Below, in pieces: positions 15,961 to 24,309 of a DNA stretch of 49,754 bases (positions are counted from its first letter, which is position 1; every line of letters starts with the position of its first letter). Location: positions 1 to 49,754 of the forward strand of contig DATEBA010000068.1 in the NCBI GenBank assembly GCA_035288045.1, read 5' to 3'. This DNA comes from DATEBA01 sp035288045 (GTDB lineage Bacteria; Actinomycetota; UBA4738; HRBIN12). The notes under the pieces are model-generated. The model ran no database searches and was not told where the DNA came from. It saw only the letters and a list, made by a program, of their open reading frames with translations. Position numbers and translations under genes: made by a program.

Positions 15961-16742
15961 CCCGCCCCATCGTGTTCGCGACGGACTACTCGCTGCGGGA
16001 CGAGTTCGTAGGCGTGTGCCACGGCGTGATCGCGCGGATAGCCCCCGGCGCGCGGGTGATCGACCTGACCCACGCGATCCGGCGACAGGACGTGCTCGAC
16101 GGAGCCCTGACGCTGGTGCGGGCGTCGCGGTTCATGCCCACGGATGCGGTCTGGCTCGCGGTCGTAGATCCGGAGGTCGGCTCGAACCGGAGGTCGATTG
16201 CGGGCCGGATGGTGACCGGCGCCTTCGTGGTCGGTCCCGACAACGGGCTGCTGTCGCTCCTTTGGAAGAGCCTCGGCGGGCTCGAGGCTGCCGTGGAGAT
16301 CTCCGACGAAGACGTGCTGCTCCGGCCCGTTTCTCGCACGTTCCACGGCCGGGACGTTTTCGCGCCGGCGGCGGCGGATCTCGCCCTCGGGAAGCCGCTC
16401 GCCGCGCTCGGTCCCGAGGTTGTCCCCGATGTGCTCGTCCGACTTGCGATGCCGCCAGCACGGGTGAGCGGCGGCCGGATCGAGTGCGTCGTGCTCGACG
16501 TCGACACGTTCGGCAACGTCGAGCTGAACATCCATCCGCCGGCGCTCGAGGAGGCCGGGCTCGCTCGAGCCTTCCGCGTCGGCGATCTGTTCGTCCGGCG
16601 CGCCGACACCTTCAGCGACGTGTCGGAGGGAGAGCTCGTCGCGATCGAGGACTCGCAGGGACACGTCGCGATCGCTGTGAACCGGGGCAGCGCGTCGGAT
16701 ACCCTCGGGGTGCGCCAGGGCGATGTACTCACGCTCTCCTAG
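15957..16742 (+). CDS. SAM hydroxide adenosyltransferase (DUF62)
   Basis: 261 residues, in the fluorinase/chlorinase-related family. IVFATDYSLRDEFVGVCHGVI (the N-terminal Asp site), ARVIDLTHAIRRQDVLDGA, and VGPDNGLLSLL are diagnostic; the C-terminal domain contains VLDVDTFGNVELNI. Family enzymes split S-adenosylmethionine with water-derived hydroxide into adenosine and methionine. The GTG at 15957 overlaps the preceding stop. The gene ends in CTAG, which also forms the stop of the broken gene on the other strand. An archaeal-like or halogenase role is unlikely without the fluorinase loop. Confidence 0.85.
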   Translation: MTRPIVFATDYSLRDEFVGVCHGVIARIAPGARVIDLTHAIRRQDVLDGALTLVRASRFMPTDAVWLAVVDPEVGSNRRSIAGRMVTGAFVVGPDNGLLSLLWKSLGGLEAAVEISDEDVLLRPVSRTFHGRDVFAPAAADLALGKPLAALGPEVVPDVLVRLAMPPARVSGGRIECVVLDVDTFGNVELNIHPPALEEAGLARAFRVGDLFVRRADTFSDVSEGELVAIEDSQGHVAIAVNRGSASDTLGVRQGDVLTLS

Positions 16743-17073
16743 TCCGGTGCGAGGATCTCGAGCGTGGCGACAACGTCGTTCACGCGGGCGGGCTGCTCGA
16801 GTGTGATCTCGCGGGTCCCGAGCTCGACCCAGAGGTCGAAGTCGCGACCGGCGAACCGGAACCGCCGGTGGAGCCGCGCGTGACCGTGCGGTGCCCCCTG
16901 CCCTCGTCGAGGATCTCACACCCGTCGCAGCGGTCCTCCGCGCCGAGCGCGATCGGGATCCCGGTCCCGCCGAGCCGCGCGTGCGCGACCTCGACGAGTC
17001 CGTCGATCTACGAGCGGAAGACCGCCTCGAACTCACGCTCGTACAGGTCACGGAATGGGGGATCCACCCTCAT
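16739..17073 (-). pseudogene. Broken gene: in-frame stop and frameshift
   Basis: On the minus strand an ATG at 17073 with GAGGA upstream opens MRVDPPFRDLYEREFEAVF, then TAG at 17008-17010 interrupts. The same frame continues IDGLVEVAHARLGG, TGIPIALGAEDRCDGCEIL. Near 16868-16880 a one-base loss (or two-base gain) shifts the frame, after which a protein-like end follows: RFAGRDFDLWVELGTREITL and then QPARVNDVVATLEILAPD with a stop at 16739. Joined, this is a compact protein of roughly 110 residues of no family I know. Either the gene is decayed or the assembly has two errors. It follows the small membrane gene at 17119 in the same direction. Its stop shares CTAG with the DUF62 gene. Confidence 0.55.
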
Positions 17074-17118
17074 GCGTTCGTCCTCATGCACCACCAAGTC
17101 ACGACTGCTCGGCGAGGT

Positions 17119-17289
17119 TTACGGTTCGACCGGGATGTCCGACGGTGTTGCCGCGGCGGTCGGGAGGGGCGTCCCGGGGACCGGGCCCGGGTACCGGACG
17201 TCGCGGCGGGCGAGGACGAGCTGGTAGACGGCCGCGGCGACGAGCAGCAGCATGAGCACGACGAGGGTGATGGCCGTGAACCGACGCAC
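17119..17289 (-). CDS. Small single-pass membrane protein
   Basis: 56 residues from GTG 17289: a short basic start (MRRFTAITL), one membrane helix at about residues 6-27, then a Pro/Thr/Ala-rich tail ending SDIPVEP. No family recognised. It lies just upstream of the broken gene and diverges from the VOC gene with a 34-bp gap. Composition and codon use look coding, but length makes this uncertain. Confidence 0.5.
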   Translation of the reverse strand: MRRFTAITLVVLMLLLVAAAVYQLVLARRDVRYPGPVPGTPLPTAAATPSDIPVEP

Positions 17290-17323
17290 GGGGCGGAGGC
17301 TAGCAGAGGGGAGGGGACCGCAG

Positions 17324-17767
17324 ATGACCGACATCGAGCCCCAGGAGATAGGTCACGTGGTGCTCCGGGTCCGCAACCTGGAGCGCTCCAGTGCGTTCTA
17401 CGAACTGCTCGGGTTCACGAAGGTCGCCGAGATCGGAGGAGTGATGGCGTTCTTCACGGCTACCGGCGACAACCACCATGACCTCGCCCTCCAGGCGATG
17501 GGGGACGACGCCCCTCAGCCACCGCCGCACGGCGTGGGGCTGTATCACGTCGCGATACGACTGCCGTCCGACGAGAACGTCCGCGCCGCGTTCAGGAGGC
17601 TCGCGGACGCCGGGGCCGAGATCACCGGCTCGAGCGACCACGGCGTCTCGCACAGCCTCTACATCAAGGATCCCGACGGCATCGAGCTCGAGCTCTACGC
17701 GGATGTTCCGGGATGGAAGGAATCCGGGGAGGCCGTGGCTACGATAAGGCCCTGGGACCCGCGCTAG
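17324..17767 (+). CDS. VOC-superfamily (glyoxalase/extradiol dioxygenase-like) protein
   Basis: 147 residues with two beta-alpha-beta-beta-beta halves. Probable metal ligands are His11 (EIGHVVLRV), His75 (GLYHVAIRL) and a Glu at 121-123 (DGIELELYAD). The pattern resembles CatE-like catechol dioxygenases and other VOC enzymes; substrate unknown. ATG 17324 follows GAGGGGA; the upstream frame back to 17252 overlaps the divergent membrane gene. Its TAG and the isomerase stop on the other strand share CTAG at 17764-17767. Confidence 0.85.
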   Translation: MTDIEPQEIGHVVLRVRNLERSSAFYELLGFTKVAEIGGVMAFFTATGDNHHDLALQAMGDDAPQPPPHGVGLYHVAIRLPSDENVRAAFRRLADAGAEITGSSDHGVSHSLYIKDPDGIELELYADVPGWKESGEAVATIRPWDPR

Positions 17768-18579
17768 GCAGTCTCTAGAGGCAGGTACTCCTCGCAGAAC
17801 ATCCGCTGGTTGACGAGCACCTCGTGACTCGCGCGCTCGTCGTTGGAGAACTGCCCGAGGTTGAGCTCCAGCGAGATCGTCCCCGCGTAGCCGTCGGTCG
17901 CCATGTCCTCTAGCAGGCGCGCGACCGGGAGCACGCCCTGTCCGAGCGGGAGGTGCGAGTCCCATCCCTTCCCCGCGTTGTCGGAGAGGTGGACGTGCAC
18001 GAGGTTGGGTCGGAGCCTCCTGTACGTCTCGACGAGATCGAGACCCGACACGGCCGCGTGGCTCGTGTCGAAGACCGCGTGGGGGAGCCGTTCGAGCGCC
18101 TCGAGGTCCTGCCCGGAGTGGAACCGGACCCCTGCGCGCCCGACGACACGCACGGGGAACATGTTCTCGACCGCGATCAGGATGCTCGTGTTCGTGGACG
18201 GCTCCTCGGGCCGGTCGGCGAGCCAGGAGCGATAGCCGACCTGCCATCGGTACGGCGGATGGGCGACGACGAGCCGCGCGCCCACGGCCTCGGCGACCTC
18301 GACGGCCCGCCGGATCTTCTCCACGGGGTCTGTTCCCCATACCCGCCGGGCAACCAGGAGGAACGGCGCATGGACGGCCTCGACGGAGAGCCCGAACTCC
18401 TCTGCGTGGGCCCGGATCCGCTCGGGCTCCTGGCTGTCGGGGTCCTTAGTCACCATCACCTCGACAGAGCCGAATCCGGCCTCCGCGATGTGGCGGAAAG
18501 CGGTTCGGAGCGGGACGCCGTAGAAGGCGGCGGTTGAGAAGAGGAGCCGGGGGGAAAGGCTCGGGGGATCGTCGCTCAC
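17764..18579 (-). CDS. Sugar phosphate isomerase/epimerase-like TIM barrel (AP endonuclease 2 family)
   Basis: 271 residues from GTG 18579. LFSTAAFYGVPLRTAFRHIAEAGFGSVEVMV opens a xylose-isomerase-like barrel; metal-site residues are expected at VEAVHAPF, IAVENMF, VFDTSHAA and HVHLSD, and SLELN near the end. The family covers sugar isomerases and inositol catabolism enzymes. It resembles mycobacterial Rv0498, which lies near proC and bS22, so it is part of the dispersed neighbourhood seen here. Activity cannot be assigned. Confidence 0.8.
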   Translation of the reverse strand: MSDDPPSLSPRLLFSTAAFYGVPLRTAFRHIAEAGFGSVEVMVTKDPDSQEPERIRAHAEEFGLSVEAVHAPFLLVARRVWGTDPVEKIRRAVEVAEAVGARLVVAHPPYRWQVGYRSWLADRPEEPSTNTSILIAVENMFPVRVVGRAGVRFHSGQDLEALERLPHAVFDTSHAAVSGLDLVETYRRLRPNLVHVHLSDNAGKGWDSHLPLGQGVLPVARLLEDMATDGYAGTISLELNLGQFSNDERASHEVLVNQRMFCEEYLPLETA

Positions 18580-18616
18580 GACCTGGGATTGTAGCCACGT
18601 GGCGCACCCGGCCGCG

Positions 18617-18622
18617 TATGCT
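18617..18622 (+). promoter_or_regulatory. Candidate -10 box for the membrane protein gene
   Basis: TATGCT ends seven bases before ATG 18630, consistent with a leaderless transcript starting at the second possible start codon. Confidence 0.35.
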
Positions 18623-18629
18623 CCTGCGC

Positions 18630-19310
18630 ATGTGGGTGTTTCCGCTGGTGGCTTCCGTCGTGGCGCTCGTCTTCGCCGGCCTCCTCGTCCGGCGGTTCGT
18701 GGAGCGGCGCCGGCCGTACCAGTTGCTGTGGGCCCTCGCGATGTCCATGTATGGGGCCGCCTCCCTGGCGATGCTCTTCGGCGTCCTGGACGGCTGGAGC
18801 GGAGCGGAGTTCCGGATCTACTGGCTCCTGGGGGCGATCCTGAACGTTCCTTACCTGGCGGTCGGCGAGCTCTACATCCTCCTTCGGCGGGACACCGTCG
18901 TTCACGTCTTCGTGCTCGGCCTCATTTTCCTGACAGCCTTCGCTTCGTCGCAGATCCAGACGGCGGCTCTCGATGTTCGGCAGCTCGCTGGCGACCTGCC
19001 GCTCGGCAAGGAGGTGTTCGGCGACGGGAGCCTGCCCTACCGTCTGGCTCAGTACTACGCCTACCCCGCCTACCTGCTCCTGGTGGGCGGGTGCGTATTG
19101 TCCGCACTCGGGATGCGAGGCCGCCGGGAGCTTCGGGAGCGGTTCCTCGGTACCGTCTGGATCGCCGTCGGCGCGACCGTCGTCGCAGCCGCGTCGGGGA
19201 TCGGGGCGGGCTTCGAGATAGTCCCGCTCTTCTCGGCCGGTCTCGCGGCCGGGATCGCACTCATGTTCTGGGGGTTCCTCAAGGCCTCCAAGCGCCATCC
19301 GGCGATCTGA
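18630..19310 (+). CDS. Multi-pass membrane protein, family unknown
   Basis: 226 residues (230 if the ATG at 18618 is used) with about seven hydrophobic helices: MWVFPLVASVVALVFAGLLV, a helix at the LLWALAMSMYGAASLAMLFG region, the WLLGAILNVPYLAVGELYIL region, VHVFVLGLIFLTAFASS, YYAYPAYLLLVGGCVLSALG, the TVWIAVGATVVAAASGIGAG region and LFSAGLAAGIALMFWGF. There are no catalytic motifs or repeats; the layout recalls small sensor or receptor-like membrane domains, without a kinase partner. It diverges from the isomerase gene. Function not assignable. Confidence 0.75.
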   Translation: MWVFPLVASVVALVFAGLLVRRFVERRRPYQLLWALAMSMYGAASLAMLFGVLDGWSGAEFRIYWLLGAILNVPYLAVGELYILLRRDTVVHVFVLGLIFLTAFASSQIQTAALDVRQLAGDLPLGKEVFGDGSLPYRLAQYYAYPAYLLLVGGCVLSALGMRGRRELRERFLGTVWIAVGATVVAAASGIGAGFEIVPLFSAGLAAGIALMFWGFLKASKRHPAI

Positions 19311-19367
19311 TCCGCGGGCGGCGATCGCCCGATCCCGAGTGATCCGCCCTCCCTCGGGCTGCGAAGC

Positions 19368-19381
19368 ACGGTCGTGACCGT
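19368..19381. promoter_or_regulatory. Palindrome upstream of the DUF4331 operon
   Basis: ACGGTC and GACCGT flank GT, a perfect 6-bp inverted repeat. In the same 170-bp gap, TGATCCGC occurs twice (19308-19315 and 19340-19347), 32 bp apart. These could be operator or ECF promoter elements; nothing ties them to a known regulator. Confidence 0.25.
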
Positions 19382-19399
19382 CGCTAGAGGGGGTGAGCG

Positions 19400-19462
19400 A
19401 TGGCGCGTCTCCCGCGAAGGGGCAGGCGGACGCATGCGACGGTCGAGAGATCGTTCTTCTGA
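19400..19462 (+). CDS. Possible 20-residue basic leader peptide
   Basis: ATG 19400 follows AGAGGGGGTGAGCG, a good ribosome-binding site, and encodes a short Arg-rich peptide (MARLPRRGRRTHATVERSFF) ending in TGA 18 bases before the DUF4331 start. It may be a leader or chance. Confidence 0.25.
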   Translation: MARLPRRGRRTHATVERSFF

Positions 19463-19480
19463 AGAAAGGGAGGTACGACC

Positions 19481-20866
19481 TTGACCAGCACTCGCATGCG
19501 CCGGCGGGCGCTCGGCGTCGCGATCTCAGTCGCGATCGGCGCCGGGGCGTTCGCGGGTCTCGCGCCGCTCACCGGCGGCGCGTCGAGCCACCGCGAGGCG
19601 CCGCTCGTCGCGGCCGATCCACAGGTGGACAACACCGACGTCTACGCGTTCGTGTCGCCGGACCGACCGAACACGGCGACGCTGATCAGCGCCTGGATCC
19701 CGTTCCAGGAGCCTGCCGGCGGACCGAACTTCTACGCGTGGGCGGAGGACACGAACTACGACATCCGGATCGACAACGACCACGATGCGGTGGCCGACAT
19801 CATCTACCGCTGGAAGTTCGCTAACCACTACCGGACCAAGGGCACGTTCCTCTACAACACGGGCCCGGTGACGTCGCTCGACGACGAGAACCTGAACTTC
19901 TACCAGACCTACGACCTGCGGAGGATCAACGTCGACGCGGGGTTCGGTCGCACGCTCGTCGACGACGCGATGGCCGCGCCGAGCCACGTCGGCGACGCGT
20001 CGATGCCCGACTACACTGCGCTGTCGGAAGAGGCGGTGTATCGTTTCGGCGCCCACAGCGGCAGGACGTGGGTTGGGCAGGCCGACGACCCGTTCTTCCT
20101 CGACCTTCGGGTCTTCGATCTCCTGTACGGCCTCGATCTCTCGGAGGTCGACGACGACACCCTCGCCGGCTTCAACGTGAGCGCCATGGCCCTCCAGGTC
20201 CCGAGGGACCGGCTCGCCGAGGGTGGCGACGCGGACGAGAACCCGATCATCGGCGTGTGGAGCACCGCCTCCAGGCCGAGCATGCGGGTGCAGACGACCA
20301 AGGGCGAGCAGAGCTACAAGGGCGAGACGGTTCAGGTCTCGCGTTTGGGCATGCCTCTCGTGAACGAGGTCGTGATCCCGGTCGGGCTTAAGGATCGGTG
20401 GAACGCGTCGCCGCCCGCAGGCGATGGCCAGTTCCTGCAGTACGTCAATGACCCCGAGGTGCCGCACCTGCTGAACGCGATCTACGGGCTGGACATCCCC
20501 GACACATCGGGAGACCCCGGGATCCAGCGGGACGACCTGATCGCGGTGTTCCTGACCGGCGTCACCGGAGTGAACAAGCCCGACGGCGTCACGCCGAGCG
20601 AGCAGCTGCGGCTCAACATGTCGATCCCACCGTGCGGCGGAGGTTGCTCCACTCTGGGCGTGATCGGCGGCGACGCGGCAGGGTTCCCGAACGGCCGACG
20701 CCTGTCCGACGACATCATCGACGTCGCGCTTCAGGTCGTTGCCGGCGAGCTGGCAGGCGGTCCGAACGATCTCGGCGACGGGGTCGGCGAGAACGACGTC
20801 CCGTTCCTGGACGAGTTCCCTTACCTGGCGCTCCCGCACTCCGGCTCCGACACCGAACCGCACTGA
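19481..20866 (+). CDS. DUF4331 family exported protein
   Basis: 461 residues from TTG 19481, with GGGAGG upstream. A basic n-region and hydrophobic segment (LGVAISVAIGAGAFAGLAPL) form a signal peptide. The mature protein opens SSHREAPLVAADPQVDNTDV then YAFVSPDRP, the hallmark of DUF4331, and includes Asp-rich DNDHDAVAD and FRRL/KDRWN-type beta strands expected of a secreted beta-rich protein. The function is not established. It leads a run with a TPR protein and a NicO-type transporter, opposite an ECF sigma/anti-sigma pair; these may form one regulated envelope unit. Confidence 0.85.
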   Translation: MTSTRMRRRALGVAISVAIGAGAFAGLAPLTGGASSHREAPLVAADPQVDNTDVYAFVSPDRPNTATLISAWIPFQEPAGGPNFYAWAEDTNYDIRIDNDHDAVADIIYRWKFANHYRTKGTFLYNTGPVTSLDDENLNFYQTYDLRRINVDAGFGRTLVDDAMAAPSHVGDASMPDYTALSEEAVYRFGAHSGRTWVGQADDPFFLDLRVFDLLYGLDLSEVDDDTLAGFNVSAMALQVPRDRLAEGGDADENPIIGVWSTASRPSMRVQTTKGEQSYKGETVQVSRLGMPLVNEVVIPVGLKDRWNASPPAGDGQFLQYVNDPEVPHLLNAIYGLDIPDTSGDPGIQRDDLIAVFLTGVTGVNKPDGVTPSEQLRLNMSIPPCGGGCSTLGVIGGDAAGFPNGRRLSDDIIDVALQVVAGELAGGPNDLGDGVGENDVPFLDEFPYLALPHSGSDTEPH

Positions 20867-20867
20867 G

Positions 20868-22232
20868 GTGGCAGTACGGGGAACGACGGTTGGGGAAGGG
20901 GCCCGGCTGAACGCCGGGCCCCTCTCGGCTGCCGCCCGCGGAGCCGCCGCGCTCGCCCTCGCCGCTGCACTCCTCCTCACGGGGGCGCTCTTCCTCGATC
21001 GACGCGATCCCCTATCGGGCACGATCGATCCCGGAGGACACGCGATTGCGTCGCTCGCCTGGGACATGAGCGGCGGGATCGGAGCGCTTCGAGCTCGAGT
21101 GAGGGAGCGGCCCGACGACCCCAGAGCGCTGGCCGCCCTGGGTCTGGCCGAGGTCCAAGTCGCGCGCGTGACGTACGACCCGAGTTCGTACCCGCGGGCC
21201 GAGGAGGCGCTCCGGCGCGCGCTCGCGCTCGATCGCACGAACGTGGACGCGATGCTAGGGATGGGCGCGCTCTCTCTCTCGCGGCACGCGTTCGACGAAG
21301 CGCTGCGGTGGGGCCGCCTTGCGGTCGCGGCGAACCCCTACGACGCGGACGCGTACGGCGTGCTCGGTGACGCCCAGCTCGAGCTCGGTCAGTACCGGCG
21401 GGCGTTCCGCACGTTCCAGCGGATGGTCGACACCGAGCCCAACCTCGCGTCCTACGCCCGAGTCTCCTACGCGCTCGAGCTTCAGGGCGACGTCCCGGGC
21501 GCGGCGCGTGCCATGGAGGCCGCCCTGGACGCCGCCGGCACGCCGGCGGACGCGGCGTGGGCAGGCTTCCAGCTGGGCGAGCTGCGATTCAACGCCGGCG
21601 ACGTCGCCGCGGCCACCGGCGCCTACCGGCGGGCGTTGGGGTCCGCGCCCGATCACGTTCCCTCGCTGGCGGGACTGGCGAGGGTGGCGTGGGCGCGCGG
21701 CCGGATCGACGAGGCGATAGCCCTCTACGAGCGGGTGATCGAGCGGTATCCGGCTCCCGAGTTCGTCGTCGCGATCGTCGATCTGGAGACCGTCGCCGGC
21801 CGGACGGAGGACGCTCGCCGGCTCGAGGGTCTCGTCCGAGCGCAGCAGCTGCTGGCGGCCGCCAACGGGGTCAACGTGGACCTCGAGCTGGCGCTCTTCG
21901 ATGCCGATCATGGGAACCCGGCCGCTGCGCTCGCCGCCGCGCGTGCGGAATGGGAACGGCGCAAGAGCGTGCACGTTGCAGACGCGCTCGCCTGGGCGCT
22001 CCACGCGAACGGCCGGGACGAGGAAGCGCGCGCTTACGCCGCTCGCGCGCTCCGGCTCGGAACGCGCAATGCGCTGTTCCTGTTCCATGCCGGGATGATC
22101 GAGCGCGGGCTCGGCCACGGCGGCGCCGCGCGGCGCCTCCTCGGCGAGGCGCTCGAGGTTAACCCGCGATTCTCGATCCTGCACGCGGGAACGGCTGCCC
22201 GCGTGCTCGAACGTCTCGAGGGCGGACGATGA
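20868..22232 (+). CDS. Membrane-anchored TPR protein
   Basis: 454 residues from GTG 20868, one base after the DUF4331 stop. A hydrophobic segment at about residues 22-43 (AALALAAALLLTGALFL) anchors or exports it. The rest is a string of tetratricopeptide repeats: DPRALAALGLAEVQVARVTY, NVDAMLGMGALSLSRHAFDE, DADAYGVLGDAQLELGQYRR, then further repeats to FLFHAGMIERGLGHGGAARR. TPR arrays usually hold protein complexes together, here probably outside the membrane with DUF4331. The start is not certain because no other good start precedes the hydrophobic segment and no clear ribosome-binding site exists; coupling to the upstream gene is likely. A 10-bp hairpin lies in its first codons. Confidence 0.8.
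   Translation: MAVRGTTVGEGARLNAGPLSAAARGAAALALAAALLLTGALFLDRRDPLSGTIDPGGHAIASLAWDMSGGIGALRARVRERPDDPRALAALGLAEVQVARVTYDPSSYPRAEEALRRALALDRTNVDAMLGMGALSLSRHAFDEALRWGRLAVAANPYDADAYGVLGDAQLELGQYRRAFRTFQRMVDTEPNLASYARVSYALELQGDVPGAARAMEAALDAAGTPADAAWAGFQLGELRFNAGDVAAATGAYRRALGSAPDHVPSLAGLARVAWARGRIDEAIALYERVIERYPAPEFVVAIVDLETVAGRTEDARRLEGLVRAQQLLAAANGVNVDLELALFDADHGNPAAALAAARAEWERRKSVHVADALAWALHANGRDEEARAYAARALRLGTRNALFLFHAGMIERGLGHGGAARRLLGEALEVNPRFSILHAGTAARVLERLEGGR
20898..20922 (+). other. Strong GC hairpin in the early TPR coding region
   Basis: GGGGCCCGGC (20898-20907) pairs perfectly with GCCGGGCCCC (20913-20922) around TGAAC. It lies 32 bases after the DUF4331 stop and could act as a 3' stabiliser, attenuator or weak terminator between the two genes; no T-run follows. 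Confidence 0.5.
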
Positions 22233-23596
22233 GGCGGCTCCTCGCGGTCGTCCCTCTCGCGCTTGCGTTGCTGGTCCTTCCGGCGGCCGTGGCGTCGGCA
22301 CATCCGCTGGGCAACTTCACGCTCAACCTGTTCAGTGGTATCCGGGTGTTGCCTGGGGAGATCCGGATCGAGTACGTGATCGACATGGCCGAGATCCCCA
22401 CGTTCCAGGAGCTGTCCACGGTCGACGCCGACGGCGACGGCGCACCCGAGACCGCCGAGCTCTCAGACTGGGCGGTGCTCACGGCCGGTCGTGTCGCGCA
22501 CGAGCTCGAGATCGTCGTGGACGGCCGGGCAGCGCAGCCTGTGGTGCGCTCGGCCTCGGCCGAGTTGCGACCAGGCCAGGCCGGGCTCGACGTGCTCCGG
22601 TTCGAGGGGATCTTCTCGGTGACCTCGCCGGCGTCGGCAGAGGTGCGGTTCGCCGACGGCAACTTCGCAGACCGGATCGGGTGGCGGGAGGTCGTCGTCT
22701 CGGCGGGTGACGGGGTCGCGCTGCGAGGATCGACGGTTCCGGCGGAGAGCGTCAGCCGAGCGCTAACGTCCTACCCGAGAGACCTTCTCTCGGAGACCCT
22801 CGACGTGCGTGCGGCGACCTTCTCCTATGAGCGGGGAGGAGCCGCCGCTTCGCTGCCGACGGAGGAGGCGCCCGCCGGGGTCCCCGGAGCGGACGGATTC
22901 GTGGGCCTGGTCGCGCGAGGCGACATCTCGGCCGCCGTCGTCGCCACCTCCTTCCTCCTGTCGATCGCCTTCGGCGCGCTTCACGCGATGGGCCCGGGCC
23001 ACGGTAAGGCCCTCATGGCCGCCTTCCTCGTCGGCACGAGGACCACGTCGCGGGACGCGGTAGCGATGGGCGCGGCGGTGGCCGCGATGCACACCGCCTC
23101 GGTCGTCGCGCTCGGGCTCGTCGTGATCTCGGCCGAACGCCTCTTCCCGCCCGAGCGGGTCTATCCGTGGCTCGGGCTGCTCGCCGGATCGGTGGCCGTC
23201 GCCCTCGGAGCGCGCATGCTCGTAGTTCGGGTGGCGGCGCTAAGACGCAGGAGCGGGCACCATGCCGAGCACGAGCATCAGCACCGGCCGCTCTCGCGGC
23301 GGGGCATGCTCGCGCTCGCCACGGCCGGCGGGATACTTCCGTCGCCGACGGCGCTCGTCGTGCTCCTCGCCTCCGCGGCGCTGCACCGTGTCGCGTTCGG
23401 GCTTGTGCTGATCGCGGGGTTCAGCCTTGGGCTGGCCGGCTCGCTGATCGGTGTCGGGCTTGCCGCGACCCGCGCCCGCGAGCTCGCGGCCCGGCGCTCC
23501 TGGACGCAAGCAACACGTGTCGCGCCGGTGCTGTCGGCCGCCGCGATCGTGGCGATCGGGTCGCTCCTAGCGCTGCGCGGCCTGGCCCAGCTCTGA
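22229..23596 (+). CDS. NicO/RcnA-type metal transporter with exported N-terminal domain
   Basis: 455 residues; ATGA overlap with the TPR gene. Signal peptide 1-24 ends AVASAHPLGNFT, followed by about 190 residues of an exported beta-rich domain. The C-terminal half has six or more membrane helices with the NicO signature ALHAMGPGHGKALMAAFLVG, a His-rich cytoplasmic loop (GHHAEHEHQHR) and GGILPSPTALVVLL. The family exports or imports Ni2+/Co2+. The first residues of the mature domain, HPLGNFT, recur in this exporter subgroup and may bind metal. With DUF4331 and TPR partners, a larger envelope assembly is possible. Confidence 0.85.
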   Translation: MRRLLAVVPLALALLVLPAAVASAHPLGNFTLNLFSGIRVLPGEIRIEYVIDMAEIPTFQELSTVDADGDGAPETAELSDWAVLTAGRVAHELEIVVDGRAAQPVVRSASAELRPGQAGLDVLRFEGIFSVTSPASAEVRFADGNFADRIGWREVVVSAGDGVALRGSTVPAESVSRALTSYPRDLLSETLDVRAATFSYERGGAAASLPTEEAPAGVPGADGFVGLVARGDISAAVVATSFLLSIAFGALHAMGPGHGKALMAAFLVGTRTTSRDAVAMGAAVAAMHTASVVALGLVVISAERLFPPERVYPWLGLLAGSVAVALGARMLVVRVAALRRRSGHHAEHEHQHRPLSRRGMLALATAGGILPSPTALVVLLASAALHRVAFGLVLIAGFSLGLAGSLIGVGLAATRARELAARRSWTQATRVAPVLSAAAIVAIGSLLALRGLAQL

Positions 23597-23598
23597 AT

Positions 23599-24309
23599 CT
23601 AGGCCTCCGAGGACAGCGAGGTCGACCATCGGGGCACGCCGCCCGGCGTGTCCGTCCGCTCGGATGCCGACTCCTCGGTGACCAGGAGCCGGTCGAGGCC
23701 GGTCGGATCGACGACGACCTCGAGCACCACCACGCCCTCCTCAGGGACGAACTCGGCGGCGAGGAAAAAGTCGCCTCCCCGTTCGAGCCATAGCCGGTAG
23801 ACGTTGCCGGGTGCGGGATCTGGAACGTGCTCGCCGACCAGGTAGAGGTGCTTGAGCTCGGGGCCGGTGACGCCGACGAGCTCGCTCCCGTCGGCGCCTC
23901 CGTCGCGGAGCGGGAACGCCGTCGTGCCGAACACGCTCATCGCCTGCACGGCGTCTCCCAGAGTTCCGGCGCGATCTTGGATCCGGGACGCTCGCTGCAT
24001 CGCAATCATCGAGACCGCTCCCATCGCCACGACCGCGACGATGCCCGCCGCTGCGGCGAACATCGAGATTGGTCGTCGGCGCGGCGCCGCCTCGACCGAC
24101 CTATGGATCCGCGCGAGGAGAAGGCGTGGCGGCGCGACCGGGGGCGCGGCTAGCGCGAGCTCTCCGGCGAGCGTCTCGAGCTCCGCTAGCAGCTCGCGGC
24201 AGCTAGGGCACGCCGGGAGGTGCTCCACCACCTCGCGGACCTCCTCGAGCGGAAGGCTCCGCAGGGCATGGGCCCCCACGAGCTCTCTCAGCCGCTCGTG
24301 CTCGTCCAT
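23599..24309 (-). CDS. Anti-sigma factor, zinc-binding RskA type
   Basis: 236 residues. The N-terminal anti-sigma domain has the zinc motif His30-x3-Cys34-x2-Cys37 (HLPACPSC), one membrane helix at about residues 83-104, and an extracytoplasmic RskA-like C-domain (GNVYRLWLERGGDFFLAAEF). It would hold the sigma factor encoded immediately upstream at the membrane until a signal releases it. The ATG starts on the base after the sigma stop. It converges on the NicO gene with a two-base gap. Confidence 0.88.
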   Translation of the reverse strand: MDEHERLRELVGAHALRSLPLEEVREVVEHLPACPSCRELLAELETLAGELALAAPPVAPPRLLLARIHRSVEAAPRRRPISMFAAAAGIVAVVAMGAVSMIAMQRASRIQDRAGTLGDAVQAMSVFGTTAFPLRDGGADGSELVGVTGPELKHLYLVGEHVPDPAPGNVYRLWLERGGDFFLAAEFVPEEGVVVLEVVVDPTGLDRLLVTEESASERTDTPGGVPRWSTSLSSEA

